The notes: a model not told the origin generated them from the sequence alone. Shown: positions 7,885-17,331, counted from the first letter of the stretch. The stretch: 64,000 nucleotides of DNA from Kiritimatiellaeota bacterium B1221 (GCA_029269125.1 JARHXX010000007.1:98116-162115), one strand, 5' to 3'. Program-made: numbers and translations.

Positions 7885-9529
7885 AGGAGTAATAATTCCA
7901 AAACGCCTGCAGTTCCTGCGCTCTTTTCGCCTCATCCCATCCCAAGAGCTCAGCCATCATCGCCGCCACCTCCTGCACCAAACCAGCCTCAGGTCTGCCA
8001 AAGGTGCCCAGGGGACAACGCCGCAACATGACATCCTCCAGATGCAGAGCCATCTCATTTTCAACCGCATAAGTCACCAGAAAAGCCGGAGTCCGCCCAT
8101 CCGAAAGCAAGGCCGCCGACGGTCCCTCCTTCCAAACCCTCGGCCAATCCGATCCGTAACTTTCCGCCAGCAGATGCACAGTTTCCATTGTCCATTCCGC
8201 CGGCACCGCCGCCCGGATTTCCGCCTCCAGGATCGCACGGGTTTCGTAATCGCCACCCGCCAAATGGGTCGCGGCAGTCCGGCTTCCCCCCTGCCTGCCC
8301 AGCTTGCTCATAATCAAATCCGTCGCTTTTTCCCCCATAATCCGGCAGGCGGTGTACTTGATCCCGTCCATAGAAATCAAATTATCCAACTTCATATCCT
8401 CGGCATGATCGTTGATCGCATAGCGCCGGGAAACTTTACTGCCTTCTTTCCGCTCTTCAGCATCACACAACCGAAGCCCGCCAAAAGCCATCAGCACATC
8501 TTCACGCTTCAGCTTAAACCCCGGCAACCCCCCGTTGATTTCGGCAATAAACTCTTCAATATCCGCTTCCCGAATTTTCCAGTCCTCCGGTTCCCCCTTA
8601 TAGATTTTGTCCTGCGTTCCCCACAACATATATCCCTGCCAGGGCAAACTGAAATAATGACGCCCCCCCCGCTGCAGCTTGGCATCCGGATCCACTTCTT
8701 CACTCGGAATCGCCAAACCGCTTGCCGGACACACCCCGCGGCGGGTCAACAATTGCAAACCGGCATTTTTCACCACCGTCCGATCCGCAAGCCTGTCCGT
8801 GAACAGTTCCGGCAACAGATCCCGCCAAGGACCGGTCATGGCCGCAAATTGGCAGGCCCGAATTTCAAATTCATCTCCGCTTTCCAAATCCTCCACCCGC
8901 AGGGCCTCGATCTTTCCTTCCCGAACCAAAAACTGCTTTCCGCGCACCCGGTTGGCCAGCGCTGCCCCTTCCCGCGACGCGCTGAGCGCAAAAGATAAAG
9001 TAAAACGGTCTGAATTCCGCATCACCGCATCGTAAAACAACGCGCCGCCGGTCACATCTTGCATGGGTAAACCCGGCGCGCGCGATTTCACCTCCGTTGG
9101 GGATAAAATCCGCCCCGCCGGTAAATGCTGCGCACGGTCCCTCAAACCACAATTCCGCTTCCAGCTTATCACATCATTTGCGGTCATCGCCGCCCGTAAA
9201 GCCAGCTTCCCACTCATGAAACCGGGGGTGGTCGGCACCAAAAAACCTAAAGGATCCACCAGATGAGGCGCCATCCGCATTAACGCATTGCGCTCCCGAA
9301 TCGACTCGGTCATCCGGGAAAAATCCAAATGCTGTAAATAGCGCAAACCCCCATGCAGAATTTTCAGGGAACCCGATGACGTTGCCGCCCCGAAGTCTCC
9401 CTGTTCCACCAGCGCGACTTTAAGCCCGCGCTGGACCGCATCGCGGGCCGTCGCCAATCCATTGATCCCTCCACCTAAAATACAGAGATCAAAAGATTCC
9501 TCTGCCAGGCGTTTCAGATCGCGCTTCAT
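7877..9529 (-). CDS. glpD: FAD-dependent glycerol-3-phosphate dehydrogenase
   Basis: A 550-residue enzyme oxidising sn-glycerol-3-phosphate to dihydroxyacetone phosphate at the inner membrane. The FAD-binding motif GGGINGLATARDA lies at residues 19-31, followed by EQGDFGAATSSGSLKILHGGLRYL, the GlpD signature (SSRSTKLIHGGLRYL in relatives). GALFYDAVMRNSDR, RRGGRHYFSLPW and the GIKYTACRIMGEKATD segment also match. The C-terminal domain (about 390-545) is the helical cap typical of the family. It follows yidC by 13 bp and precedes the propeller gene with overlap. Confidence 0.93.
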   Translation of the reverse strand: MKRDLKRLAEESFDLCILGGGINGLATARDAVQRGLKVALVEQGDFGAATSSGSLKILHGGLRYLQHLDFSRMTESIRERNALMRMAPHLVDPLGFLVPTTPGFMSGKLALRAAMTANDVISWKRNCGLRDRAQHLPAGRILSPTEVKSRAPGLPMQDVTGGALFYDAVMRNSDRFTLSFALSASREGAALANRVRGKQFLVREGKIEALRVEDLESGDEFEIRACQFAAMTGPWRDLLPELFTDRLADRTVVKNAGLQLLTRRGVCPASGLAIPSEEVDPDAKLQRGGRHYFSLPWQGYMLWGTQDKIYKGEPEDWKIREADIEEFIAEINGGLPGFKLKREDVLMAFGGLRLCDAEERKEGSKVSRRYAINDHAEDMKLDNLISMDGIKYTACRIMGEKATDLIMSKLGRQGGSRTAATHLAGGDYETRAILEAEIRAAVPAEWTMETVHLLAESYGSDWPRVWKEGPSAALLSDGRTPAFLVTYAVENEMALHLEDVMLRRCPLGTFGRPEAGLVQEVAAMMAELLGWDEAKRAQELQAFWNYYSYE

Positions 9530-9542
9530 GGTTCCAGCTCGT

Positions 9543-11360
9543 TTAAGACTTGGGTTTGGAAGCTTTGGGATCTTTCACAGCTTTCAATTTCCCCTTGCTC
9601 CCCCCGCCGGTTTTCGCAGGAACCGTGCCCGCTTTTTTCGCATCGCGACGACGGGTATGGGTGGTTTGATAAATGGAGATCAGGTTACTGGTCGTCCAGT
9701 AAAGCAACAATCCGGCCGGCATGTTGTAACAGATAAACAGGAAGACGATAGGCATCATCATCATGATTTTCTTCTGCTGCTCATCCATGTTACTCGGCGT
9801 TAAGCGTTGCTGCAGAACCATGGTTGCCCCCATCGTCAAAGGCAGAATATTCACCACAAATCCACCAAGGGGGAACAGAGCTTCCTGTTCACTTAAATCT
9901 TTGATCCAGAGGAACTCCGCAAAACGCAATTCCACCGCAACCCGCAAGACACCGTAAAGGGAAATAAATACCGGAATCTGCACCAGCATGGGCAGACAAC
10001 CTGCCATGGGGTTGACTTTGTTTTCCTTGTAGAAGGCTGACATTTCCGCATTCAGTTTCTGCGGATTGTTTTTGTACTTCTCCTTCAACTCTTTCATCTG
10101 CGGAGACAGTTCAGACATCCGCTTCATGTTTTCCGCACCCTTCTGAGTCAGCGGCCAAAACAGCATCCGCACCACAAAGGTCAGCAGAATAATCGCAATC
10201 CCCCAGTTTCCGGTCAGCGCCTCCAGCTTGTTCAACCCCCACATCATGGCTTTTCCCAGCGGAACAATGAAACGGAAAAGACGGAAATCGATCAACTCTT
10301 CCTGTTTTCCACCCAAAGCTTTCAGGTTTTCCATGGAGATAGGACCCACATAATAGCTGAAATTCTGACTTACAGATTGTCCCGGCGTCAGCGGTAACGC
10401 GCCAACCGTCACAGAAGGTTGTGCATATCCAATCGCCGCCGCACCTTTGGAGGTATCCGTCCCGGCTTTTGCCCGCAAAGTCAGCGAAGTCATACCCGCG
10501 GAATCAGAAGACTCCAAACTCAGGACCTGGGTAAAGAATTTATTTTTGACCCCGAACCACTCTACGCCCTCCGGAATTTTCTCTTCGTAGACTTCAGACG
10601 TTTTCGAAACTTTTTTCCGCAACGTTTTCACATAGTGCTTCACCCCGGTTGTGAGATGCTTCGCATCAATCCCCACAAAGGGACCAAATTTTTGAGAAAT
10701 ATTTTTCTCGGGCACCATCGCCCCCAAATAAAGACTCACATCCGGAACCGTAAGCACCACATCCGAAGTATTCGTCCAACGGTCCTGAACCAGAATTTCA
10801 TACCCTTCCCCCAACACGAATTCACGGGAAAACTCCAATCCCGGAAGCACCTCACGGCTGAATGAAACTTTCTGATCACCGGAAGGCGTCATTTTTAATG
10901 CAGACAATGCGTTCAACCCTTTCATGTTGTAACTCAAAGCCTGAAAGTCCGCCTGGGAAAAATCCAGACGCACAATTTCCCCATCTTCCTTCTCTTTTTC
11001 CGCCAGGGTCGCAGGATAATCCTTCAGATCCGCCCGCACAATGGTTGCCCCCAAATTACTGAACTCCACTTCCAAAACCTCATTGCCCAGCACCAGGGTT
11101 TCGGCTTCCAGGGCTTCTTCTGCCGTTTCTGGCACCTCCAGCACCGGCGCCGACGCTTCCGGTAGCGGTGTCACTGCAGGGGTGCCCCCCCCGGCGGGTT
11201 GCACCGCCGCTTCCGGCGTAACCACTTCCGCCGGCATCTCGGTAGGCACCGGCTCGGGAGCCTCCGGGAAACGGGGTTTCAGCACTTTGGCATCAAAGAG
11301 CAACCACACCGGAATCATCAGAATCAGGACCACAACAAGAGATAAATCTTTTTTATTCAT
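9543..11360 (-). CDS. yidC: Membrane protein insertase YidC
   Basis: 605 residues with the Gram-negative layout: N-terminal anchor (LSLVVVLILMIPVWLLF), Pro/Ala/Glu-rich linker (about 30-85), large periplasmic beta domain (about 90-345) and a five-helix insertase core. The core shows LTFVVRMLFWPLTQKG with the groove arginine, a charged cytoplasmic hairpin (MKELKEKYKNNPQKLNAEM), NPMAGCLPMLVQIP and MPAGLLLYWTTSNLISIYQ. It inserts membrane proteins with or without Sec. It follows rnpA by 19 bp in the conserved rpmH-rnpA-yidC order; no yidD is seen between them. Confidence 0.97.
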   Translation of the reverse strand: MNKKDLSLVVVLILMIPVWLLFDAKVLKPRFPEAPEPVPTEMPAEVVTPEAAVQPAGGGTPAVTPLPEASAPVLEVPETAEEALEAETLVLGNEVLEVEFSNLGATIVRADLKDYPATLAEKEKEDGEIVRLDFSQADFQALSYNMKGLNALSALKMTPSGDQKVSFSREVLPGLEFSREFVLGEGYEILVQDRWTNTSDVVLTVPDVSLYLGAMVPEKNISQKFGPFVGIDAKHLTTGVKHYVKTLRKKVSKTSEVYEEKIPEGVEWFGVKNKFFTQVLSLESSDSAGMTSLTLRAKAGTDTSKGAAAIGYAQPSVTVGALPLTPGQSVSQNFSYYVGPISMENLKALGGKQEELIDFRLFRFIVPLGKAMMWGLNKLEALTGNWGIAIILLTFVVRMLFWPLTQKGAENMKRMSELSPQMKELKEKYKNNPQKLNAEMSAFYKENKVNPMAGCLPMLVQIPVFISLYGVLRVAVELRFAEFLWIKDLSEQEALFPLGGFVVNILPLTMGATMVLQQRLTPSNMDEQQKKIMMMMPIVFLFICYNMPAGLLLYWTTSNLISIYQTTHTRRRDAKKAGTVPAKTGGGSKGKLKAVKDPKASKPKS

Positions 11361-11379
11361 AAGAAATTTTTCGGAAATT

Positions 11380-11781
11380 TTAATCAGCTTCGGTGCACTT
11401 AGGGCATTCCATCAGGCTTTGCAACCGTCCGGCACGGGAAAACATCGTCTCCAGATCTGCATTCAATTCATCTTGAGACACCTTCAAAATTGAGTATCGG
11501 GCCACCAGAACCACATCTTCACCACCGGAAATGCGGTGGTGATTCAGCCGAAACCATTCCCGCAGACGCCTTTTTCCACGACTTCGAGCCACGGAGTTCC
11601 CCACCCGTTTACTGGCCACCACCCCCAATCGGCCGCACGCATCCTCTCCGGACCTGATCCACAGCACCGCATACCGGCCCACAGTTTTCTGCCCCTGCGC
11701 ATAGGCTTCCTGAAACAAAGACGCCCGCTTGACGCGAAGTCGAGCGGGCAACGGATATCGCCTTTTAATGTGCGGTTGCAC
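11380..11781 (-). CDS. rnpA: Ribonuclease P protein component
   Basis: The protein subunit of RNase P, which matures tRNA 5' ends. The signature RLGVVASKRVGNSVARSRGKRRLREWFR is plain in the centre. The open frame extends far upstream through rpmH antisense to its coding, so a start inside the gap after rpmH is needed. The GTG at 11781, 13 bp past the rpmH stop, gives 133 residues, a normal length. A TTG at 11751 is the alternative. Start assignment is uncertain; identity is not. Confidence 0.9.
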   Translation of the reverse strand: MQPHIKRRYPLPARLRVKRASLFQEAYAQGQKTVGRYAVLWIRSGEDACGRLGVVASKRVGNSVARSRGKRRLREWFRLNHHRISGGEDVVLVARYSILKVSQDELNADLETMFSRAGRLQSLMECPKCTEAD

Positions 11782-11794
11782 AGGCGGAGCCGAA

Positions 11795-11941
11795 TTAACC
11801 TTCGTCAGAAACCGTAAGCTGTTTCCGTCCTTTACGACGACGGCGAGCGAGGAGTTGACGGCCTTTTTTGGTGGACATACGAGAACGGAAGCCGTGTTTA
11901 CGGGCGCGTTTGATGCGGGAAGGGTTGTAAGTAGGTTGCAT
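11795..11941 (-). CDS. rpmH: 50S ribosomal protein bL34
   Basis: A 48-residue, highly basic protein: [19 protein letters not shown], then [22 protein letters not shown], the bL34 signature. The ATG at 11941 is preceded by AAGGA six bases upstream. It is first in rpmH-rnpA-yidC, which is often near the replication origin, although no dnaA or origin boxes are visible in the window. Confidence 0.97.
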   Translation of the reverse strand: MQPTYNPSRIKRARKHGFRSRMSTKKGRQLLARRRRKGRKQLTVSDEG

Positions 11942-11977
11942 GATAGATCCTTGAAATTGTTTGAAAAGGAGACGAGG

Positions 11978-12005
11978 CTTATACGACACAAGCCTCGAGT
12001 GTCAA
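11978..12005 (-). promoter_or_regulatory. Promoter of rpmH operon
   Basis: On the minus strand a consensus -35 TTGACA (12000-12005) is separated by 16 bases from TATAAG (11978-11983), about 36 bases before the rpmH start. The spacer region contains an 8-bp inverted repeat, CGAGGCTT/AAGCCTCG (11973-11980 and 11990-11997), which could be an operator or leader hairpin. Confidence 0.65.
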
Positions 12006-12087
12006 CTGTAATAGAACTGAAATGTGGGAGAGTTCCGGAAACCACAGCGCGGCGTACAAAGCAAATGCTTTTTCTTTAAAAAGTTTA

Positions 12088-12116
12088 TTGATTCCTTTGC
12101 GATACAAAGTTACATT
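12088..12116 (+). promoter_or_regulatory. Candidate promoter of the membrane protein/regulator operon
   Basis: TTGATT (12088-12093), a 17-base spacer and TACATT (12111-12116) resemble a housekeeping sigma-70 type promoter, placed about 38 bases before the first gene of the plus-strand operon. Assigned by eye only. Confidence 0.4.
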
Positions 12117-12154
12117 CTCAATAACAAGTAACCAATACTCTTCTCCTTAACACA

Positions 12155-12802
12155 TTGGAATCCCCTTTGCCAGCTCATCCTCTCCATGACGCATTAAATA
12201 CTGTGCGGACACTTCGGCGTTCACTTCTTCAGAAAGAACGCTTCAAAGGCTGGTCCGGTCCCACCCGTATTTTATCCGGATCTCTGGCTTTCATTGCCGC
12301 ACTGCTTCTCGAACAGGGCTGGATCCCTCAAAGCAACAGCAGCCACCTCATCACCTGGGGCATTGTCTTCCTGACAGCCATGCTGTTAAACCTCGGCGCA
12401 CTCGCTTATTGGTTCCTCAATGACCGCATGATTCAACGGGACACCTCCCGCCTTAAACCCATCCTCGATGTAATCCCCCCCCTGGCCGTAGGCGCCCTGT
12501 TCACCCTGGTTCTGATCCTGGGAAAAAACCTCGACCCCTTATACGGTGTGTGGATGAGTATGTTTGGTCTGACCAATCTGGCTTCACGCTATGTGCTGCC
12601 CTCCGCCATCGCGATCGTCGGTGTCTTTTACATTTTGGCCGGCGCCCTCTGCCTACTCTTACCCGGCATTTCTTTTCTGCAACCCATGGCCATGGGGATG
12701 GTTTTTTGCGCCGGTGAATGGGCCGGAGGCACCATTTTATATTTGGACGACCGCCGCTACGCCGCGTTTGCCCGTCAATTTTCAACCCCGACGGAGGACT
12801 GA
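12155..12802 (+). CDS. Hypothetical multipass membrane protein
   Basis: 215 residues with about six hydrophobic spans (for example ILSGSLAFIAALLLEQ, GIVFLTAMLLNLGALAYWFL, LAVGALFTLVLILG, AIAIVGVFYILAGALCLLLPG). Family not recognised. The longest frame starts at a TTG at 12155; no ATG gives a full protein, and a GTG at 12203 is the alternative. It ends 4 bp before a winged-helix regulator, so it may be the regulator's target or sensor partner. Confidence 0.65.
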   Translation: MESPLPAHPLHDALNTVRTLRRSLLQKERFKGWSGPTRILSGSLAFIAALLLEQGWIPQSNSSHLITWGIVFLTAMLLNLGALAYWFLNDRMIQRDTSRLKPILDVIPPLAVGALFTLVLILGKNLDPLYGVWMSMFGLTNLASRYVLPSAIAIVGVFYILAGALCLLLPGISFLQPMAMGMVFCAGEWAGGTILYLDDRRYAAFARQFSTPTED

Positions 12803-12806
12803 AATT

Positions 12807-13178
12807 ATGGAAATACTCGACAAACCCTTATGGAACGAATTGGAGAAATCCATTCACGAACCCGCCCGGCTGGCGGTTGTCACCCGACTCTGCGCGGAAA
12901 AAAACGGTCTGGGATTCCAGGATCTTAAATCCGAATGCGGCCTCACCGACGGCAACCTCAGCCGACACCTCAAAGTTTTGGAAGAAGCCAGTATCATCCA
13001 TCTCGAGAAAGTGGGCAGAGGACGTAAATCACATACCTGCGTGAAACTCACCCCCGACGGACGCGAAGCCTTCCTTCGTTACCTGCATTCCCTTGAAAAA
13101 GTCCTGCACGGCGCCCTCGATGCCCTGGAGATCCCCCCCAGCGATCTCCCCTCCGCTCTCCCGCTGGCGGCATCTTAA
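12807..13178 (+). CDS. Winged-helix (ArsR/MarR-like) transcriptional regulator
   Basis: 123 residues. A helix-turn-helix covers about residues 15-75: LAVVTRLCAEKNGLGFQDLKSECGLTDGNLSRHLKVLEEASII, followed by a wing with KVGRGRKSHTCVKLTPDGREAF. This matches the small winged-helix group (PF13601-like) that usually acts as a dimeric repressor. A GGAGG ribosome site at 12793-12797 supports the ATG at 12807. It is paired with the upstream membrane protein and lies 30 bp before mvaS. Confidence 0.8.
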   Translation: MEILDKPLWNELEKSIHEPARLAVVTRLCAEKNGLGFQDLKSECGLTDGNLSRHLKVLEEASIIHLEKVGRGRKSHTCVKLTPDGREAFLRYLHSLEKVLHGALDALEIPPSDLPSALPLAAS

Positions 13179-13208
13179 AATTAAAGTTATTTACCTGAAG
13201 GCCACAGC

Positions 13209-14435
13209 ATGAAAATTGGAATTGAAACCATCAGCATGTACGTTCCGCGCTACGGACTGGATCTGCGCATCCTCGCCGAACATCGGGATGTCGACTACAA
13301 TAAATATCATCAGGGCATCGGACAGGAATTCATGTCTGTTCCCTCTCCCGATGAAGACGTGGTCACCATGGGCGCCAATGCCGCCCAACAGGCCATGGCA
13401 GGGGTCGACCCCACCGACGTCCGCACCGTGATTTTTGCCACCGAATCCGGTATCGACCAATCCAAGGCCGCCGCCATTTATGTGCACAAGCTTCTCAGCC
13501 TCCCGGAAAACTGCCGGACCGTGGAAATGAAACAGGCCTGCTGCAGCAGCAGCTCCGCCCTGCATTTTGCCCTGGCCACCGTGGCTCTCAAACCCAAAGA
13601 AAAAGTACTCATCATTGCATCCGACATTGCCCGCTACGGCCTGGAATCCGCCGGGGAACCCACCCAGGGGGCCGGTGCCGTGGCCATGGTGATTTCCGCC
13701 TCCCCCCGCATTATGGAAATCGGTCCCGAAGTCGGATACTTCACCGAAGACGTCATGGACTTTTGGCGCCCGAATTATAAAAATGAAGCGCTGGTGGACG
13801 GAAAATATTCCATCAAAGTTTATATGAACGCCCTGGAGCATTGCTGGAAACATTACCAGGAAGAAACCCATGCCCGCTTCGAGGATTTCGATCATTTCTG
13901 CTACCACCTTCCTTTCTCACGCATGGGCACCAAAGCGCATCTGCACCTCGCCCGACACGAAAAAGCCGGCCTCTCCTCCAAAGAATTACAAGCACAGGTC
14001 GACCCCTCTCTGGGGTATAACCGCATCACCGGCAACGCTTACACCGCCTCATTGTATATGGGCCTCCTCAGCCTTCTGGACAACAATGACCTGAACCTTG
14101 CCCATAAAAACATCGGCTTTTTCAGCTACGGAAGCGGATGCATGGGCGCCTTCTTCGGAGGTTCCGTACTTCCCGGATACCGGGAGCACCTCAACAGCTC
14201 CGAACGCGCCGCCTGGTTACGCGACCGCCATCATCTAACTTATGAGGAATACCTCAGCTTCTACAACCACAGCCTTCCCCAGAACGGTCATAACTACCGC
14301 ACCAGCCGTCATCGCAGCGGTGCCTTCCGCCTGGCCGGAGTGGAAAGTCATCAGCGCATTTACGAATGCGTTCCCGCGGGCGCCGGCGCATCCGCCGAGT
14401 CCGTGAAAGCGCTCGCCGCCGCCCCGGCAGTTTAA
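13209..14435 (+). CDS. mvaS: Hydroxymethylglutaryl-CoA synthase
   Basis: A 408-residue thiolase-fold enzyme. The catalytic triad falls exactly at the bacterial HMG-CoA synthase positions: Glu79 (FATESGID), Cys111 (MKQACCSSSSAL) and His233 (YHLPFSRMGTKAH). GSGCMGAFFGG near residue 311 matches the SYGSGC motif. It condenses acetyl-CoA with acetoacetyl-CoA, usually as a step of the mevalonate pathway. No other mevalonate gene is in the window, so pathway membership is unproven. It may also serve beta-branching in polyketide or other acyl chemistry. Confidence 0.9.
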   Translation: MKIGIETISMYVPRYGLDLRILAEHRDVDYNKYHQGIGQEFMSVPSPDEDVVTMGANAAQQAMAGVDPTDVRTVIFATESGIDQSKAAAIYVHKLLSLPENCRTVEMKQACCSSSSALHFALATVALKPKEKVLIIASDIARYGLESAGEPTQGAGAVAMVISASPRIMEIGPEVGYFTEDVMDFWRPNYKNEALVDGKYSIKVYMNALEHCWKHYQEETHARFEDFDHFCYHLPFSRMGTKAHLHLARHEKAGLSSKELQAQVDPSLGYNRITGNAYTASLYMGLLSLLDNNDLNLAHKNIGFFSYGSGCMGAFFGGSVLPGYREHLNSSERAAWLRDRHHLTYEEYLSFYNHSLPQNGHNYRTSRHRSGAFRLAGVESHQRIYECVPAGAGASAESVKALAAAPAV

Positions 14436-14540
14436 TCCTCTCCCAGGCAAAAGGGGAATGACGGATACGCCCTTCCCCGATCACAAAAACAAAACCGGCG
14501 CCCCCGTCGCGTAACCGCGCCTGAAACCGCCTCCCCTGCC

Positions 14541-16217
14541 TCAGCCCAACCCGGCACCCTTCACCCACATCACCGAACAAGGCGCCATCTCCACATTCTC
14601 CCCCTTCAGTCCACACCCGGGGTCCGACATTAAGATCGCAGCTCCGTTTACCGGCACCACCACGGCTTCATCACTAAAGTTATGCAGCGCCAGAATACTT
14701 TTCCTGCGCAAAGCAAATACCGAGGGATGAAGATCCAGAACTTCCTGAGGAACCTCAGGATGAAAATCGGGGAGCGCGGCCCGCAATTTTAACCTTCTCG
14801 TTAAAACCCTCAGCACAAATGTCGCCGCGGAATCTTCCTGCGACAGCAACTCCTCCAGCTCCTCCAGATCCCACTGCTTGCGGTTGATACTCCGATTCTG
14901 ACCCGTGCGGGCCAGGCCTTTCAAATCATTTTCTGTAGCCGTAAAACTATGAATATAAAATGCAGGAATCCCCTGCAAACACATCGGCACCGTCTGGGAA
15001 AGCAGAAAGCGCTGATAGTGCATGGCATCACGATCCCCTTGTTTACGCATCGCCGAAAAGTAACTGGTGTTTATCTCGTATGGCGTGGTGGAACCGTCCG
15101 CATGACTCCGTTCATTCACTTTGCCGCCCAATGATTTTATCTCCTCCGCCAACGCCTTCACTTCCGCCATCGGCACCAACCCCTCTAAAGGCCGAACCCC
15201 CACTCCATCATGGGATGCGGTAAAATTAAAAAAGGTACAGCCTTCCGGCGGCGCCTCCAATTCCGAAGCCCACTTCGTTAACCGCTCCGCACTGCCACTG
15301 CGCAATCCATGCAACAACAACGGAGGCAACGGAAACTGATACACCATCCGCGCTTCATCCCCCTTGCCGAAATATGAAACATTTTCCGTATGCGGCACAT
15401 TGGTTTCCGTAAGCAAAATCACTCCCGGCGCCACCCATTCCAACACATCACGCATCAGCTTCACCACTTCGTGGGTTTGCCACAAATGAATACAGTCTGT
15501 TCCAGCCTGCTTCCACAAATACGCAATCGCATCCAGACGAATCATCCGCGTCCCCCGACGCACATAAAGCAACAGCAGCTCCAAATATGCCATCAGCACA
15601 TCCGGATTCCGAAAGTCCACATCCACCTGATCCGCAGAAAAGGTGGTCCAGACATGACGGGCCCCTCCCGCCGTATCAAAGACAGTCAAAAGCGGATGCG
15701 TCCGCGGACGCACCACCTGGCTCAAATCCGTTTCAGGAGACTCCGTAACAAAATAATCCTTGCCCGGCGCTTCATCTTTCAAGAGCTGCTGAAACCATTT
15801 ATGACTCGCTGAACAATGGTTCAACACCAGGTCGAACATCAGATCATGGCTTTCATTTAAGTTCTTAATATCTTCCCAACTCCCCAAATCCGGACGCACC
15901 GCTTCGTAATCCGAAATAGAAAATCCATCATCGGAAGTGAACGGAAAAAAGGGAAGTATGTGCACCAAGCTGACAGCATCCCCCAAATGATTTCTCACAA
16001 AATGGGTCAACGTTTTTAATGGCGCTTCCCCTTCCTGTTTCACGGAATCCCCATAGGTGATCAGAATCGCATCTTTTTCAGACCACCGGGTCTGCGGCAA
16101 AGCAGAAAATTCCTCCCGGGCTGCATGTAACCTGGGCCATAGACGGCTGCAAAGCGCCTCCACCTCCTCCGCCGAATACAGTTTCTTTAACCGTTCCTGG
16201 ATTTTATCTTTTTTCAT
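14541..16217 (-). CDS. GH13_18 sugar phosphorylase (sucrose/glucosylglycerate phosphorylase type)
   Basis: A 558-residue alpha-amylase-fold enzyme. It opens with SEKDAILITYGDSV, typical of subfamily 18 phosphorylases. Catalytic regions are clear: MIRLDAIAYLWKQAGT (nucleophile Asp), ILLTETNVPH (acid/base Glu) and FNFTASHDGVGVRPLEG (transition-state Asp). Members release glucose-1-phosphate from sucrose, glucosylglycerol or glucosylglycerate. The N-terminal helical extension and the EINTSYFSAM segment resemble the YcjM (glucosylglycerate phosphorylase) branch, but the acceptor cannot be decided by eye. It is convergent with mvaS. Confidence 0.85.
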   Translation of the reverse strand: MKKDKIQERLKKLYSAEEVEALCSRLWPRLHAAREEFSALPQTRWSEKDAILITYGDSVKQEGEAPLKTLTHFVRNHLGDAVSLVHILPFFPFTSDDGFSISDYEAVRPDLGSWEDIKNLNESHDLMFDLVLNHCSASHKWFQQLLKDEAPGKDYFVTESPETDLSQVVRPRTHPLLTVFDTAGGARHVWTTFSADQVDVDFRNPDVLMAYLELLLLYVRRGTRMIRLDAIAYLWKQAGTDCIHLWQTHEVVKLMRDVLEWVAPGVILLTETNVPHTENVSYFGKGDEARMVYQFPLPPLLLHGLRSGSAERLTKWASELEAPPEGCTFFNFTASHDGVGVRPLEGLVPMAEVKALAEEIKSLGGKVNERSHADGSTTPYEINTSYFSAMRKQGDRDAMHYQRFLLSQTVPMCLQGIPAFYIHSFTATENDLKGLARTGQNRSINRKQWDLEELEELLSQEDSAATFVLRVLTRRLKLRAALPDFHPEVPQEVLDLHPSVFALRRKSILALHNFSDEAVVVPVNGAAILMSDPGCGLKGENVEMAPCSVMWVKGAGLG

Positions 16218-16344
16218 GGCTCAAAAATACCCCAACACCCCCTCACCGCAAAGACAAGACCCACAAACTTCTCTATAAATTCCTAAAGCATACATATTTG
16301 GCTTAAATTAAAATCACCACGACATTTTCGTCACAAGAACCACG

Positions 16345-17331
16345 CTACGAATGCAAAAGAATCAGAATCAGCACCCCGCTAATTTGCACGAAACTCAACA
16401 CACTGACCAGGAGCAAGGCTCTGGATCCATGCGTCAACAAAGCGCTTATGCGGATGCGGCTTCCCACCGCCACCATCGCGATCACCAACAAAATCTTTGC
16501 CACCCCCTGCATTCCCAAAAGCACCACATGATCCCCCGGCAACCCGCTACCCAAAACCGCAAAACCAAAAAACCCCAGGATGTATCCCGGAAATCGGGGC
16601 AACCGGCGTTTACCTGCTTGCGTTCCCCCCTGGAAGAACTGATGTAAAATCATTACCAGCGGACCAATCATGACCACCCGTAACATTTTCACCACCATCG
16701 CATGGTCTCCAACCTGACCCGAAATCGCAAACCCGGATGCCGCCACCTGCCCCACCGCCTGCAAGGTTCCCCCTAAGAGGTTCGCCGTCTGTGGACCGGA
16801 AAGCTTCAATGCCTCCGCCACCCAGGGCAACGCAAACATCGCAATCATCCCCATCAAATTCACCGCGGCAATCGCCACCGCCACCTGCTGTTTTTCAACC
16901 TTTAAAGCCGGTGCCGCGGCCAGCACCGCCGAAGAACCACATACTGAATTGCCAATCCCCAGCATCAAAGCCCCATGAACGCCGAAGCCCAAAAAACCAC
17001 CCAAAGGCACCGCCACCAAAATACTCAGCACCATCGGAGGCAATACCGCGATCACTCCCTCCGTCCCTGCAGCCACCAGTGCATGAAACTGCAGCTCTGT
17101 TCCCATCAACGCAATCGCCACCGGAAGCAGAGAACCTTCCACAAAATCAAAGCCGCTCTCCATCACATTTTCGGCCGGGATCACATTCCCCAATACCAGC
17201 CCCAAAAAAATCGCCACACAAACCGCGCCCGGTTGCGGAAACACCCCTGAAATCCAACCCGCAAGCCCTGCAAGCAATAGAGAAGCAAAAAGTCCGGGCG
17301 TAATGCGCTGAATGAATAACGGGATGTTCAT
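16345..17331 (-). CDS. YeiH/UPF0324 family membrane transporter
   Basis: The ATG at 17331 (AAAGGA upstream) gives 328 residues; the open frame extends further but lacks membrane character. About ten membrane spans, with the family marks IGNSVCGSSAVLAAAPAL and GGTLQAVGQVAASGF. YeiH homologues (PF03601) are proposed sulfite/sulfate or organosulfonate exporters. The divergent LysR gene mirrors the yeiE-yeiH arrangement of E. coli. Confidence 0.88.
   Translation of the reverse strand: MNIPLFIQRITPGLFASLLLAGLAGWISGVFPQPGAVCVAIFLGLVLGNVIPAENVMESGFDFVEGSLLPVAIALMGTELQFHALVAAGTEGVIAVLPPMVLSILVAVPLGGFLGFGVHGALMLGIGNSVCGSSAVLAAAPALKVEKQQVAVAIAAVNLMGMIAMFALPWVAEALKLSGPQTANLLGGTLQAVGQVAASGFAISGQVGDHAMVVKMLRVVMIGPLVMILHQFFQGGTQAGKRRLPRFPGYILGFFGFAVLGSGLPGDHVVLLGMQGVAKILLVIAMVAVGSRIRISALLTHGSRALLLVSVLSFVQISGVLILILLHS

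Noticed and set aside
7544..8998. 484-residue plus-strand frame
   Set aside because: It is antisense to glpD, which has clear FAD and family motifs; the frame has Pro/Arg/His-rich composition typical of antisense shadow.
11782..12045. Upstream extension of the rnpA frame
   Set aside because: It covers rpmH in another frame and has no RnpA homology; a start after rpmH is more credible.
11942..12150. Replication origin next to rpmH
   Set aside because: No dnaA gene and no cluster of DnaA-box-like 9-mers was seen in this short region.
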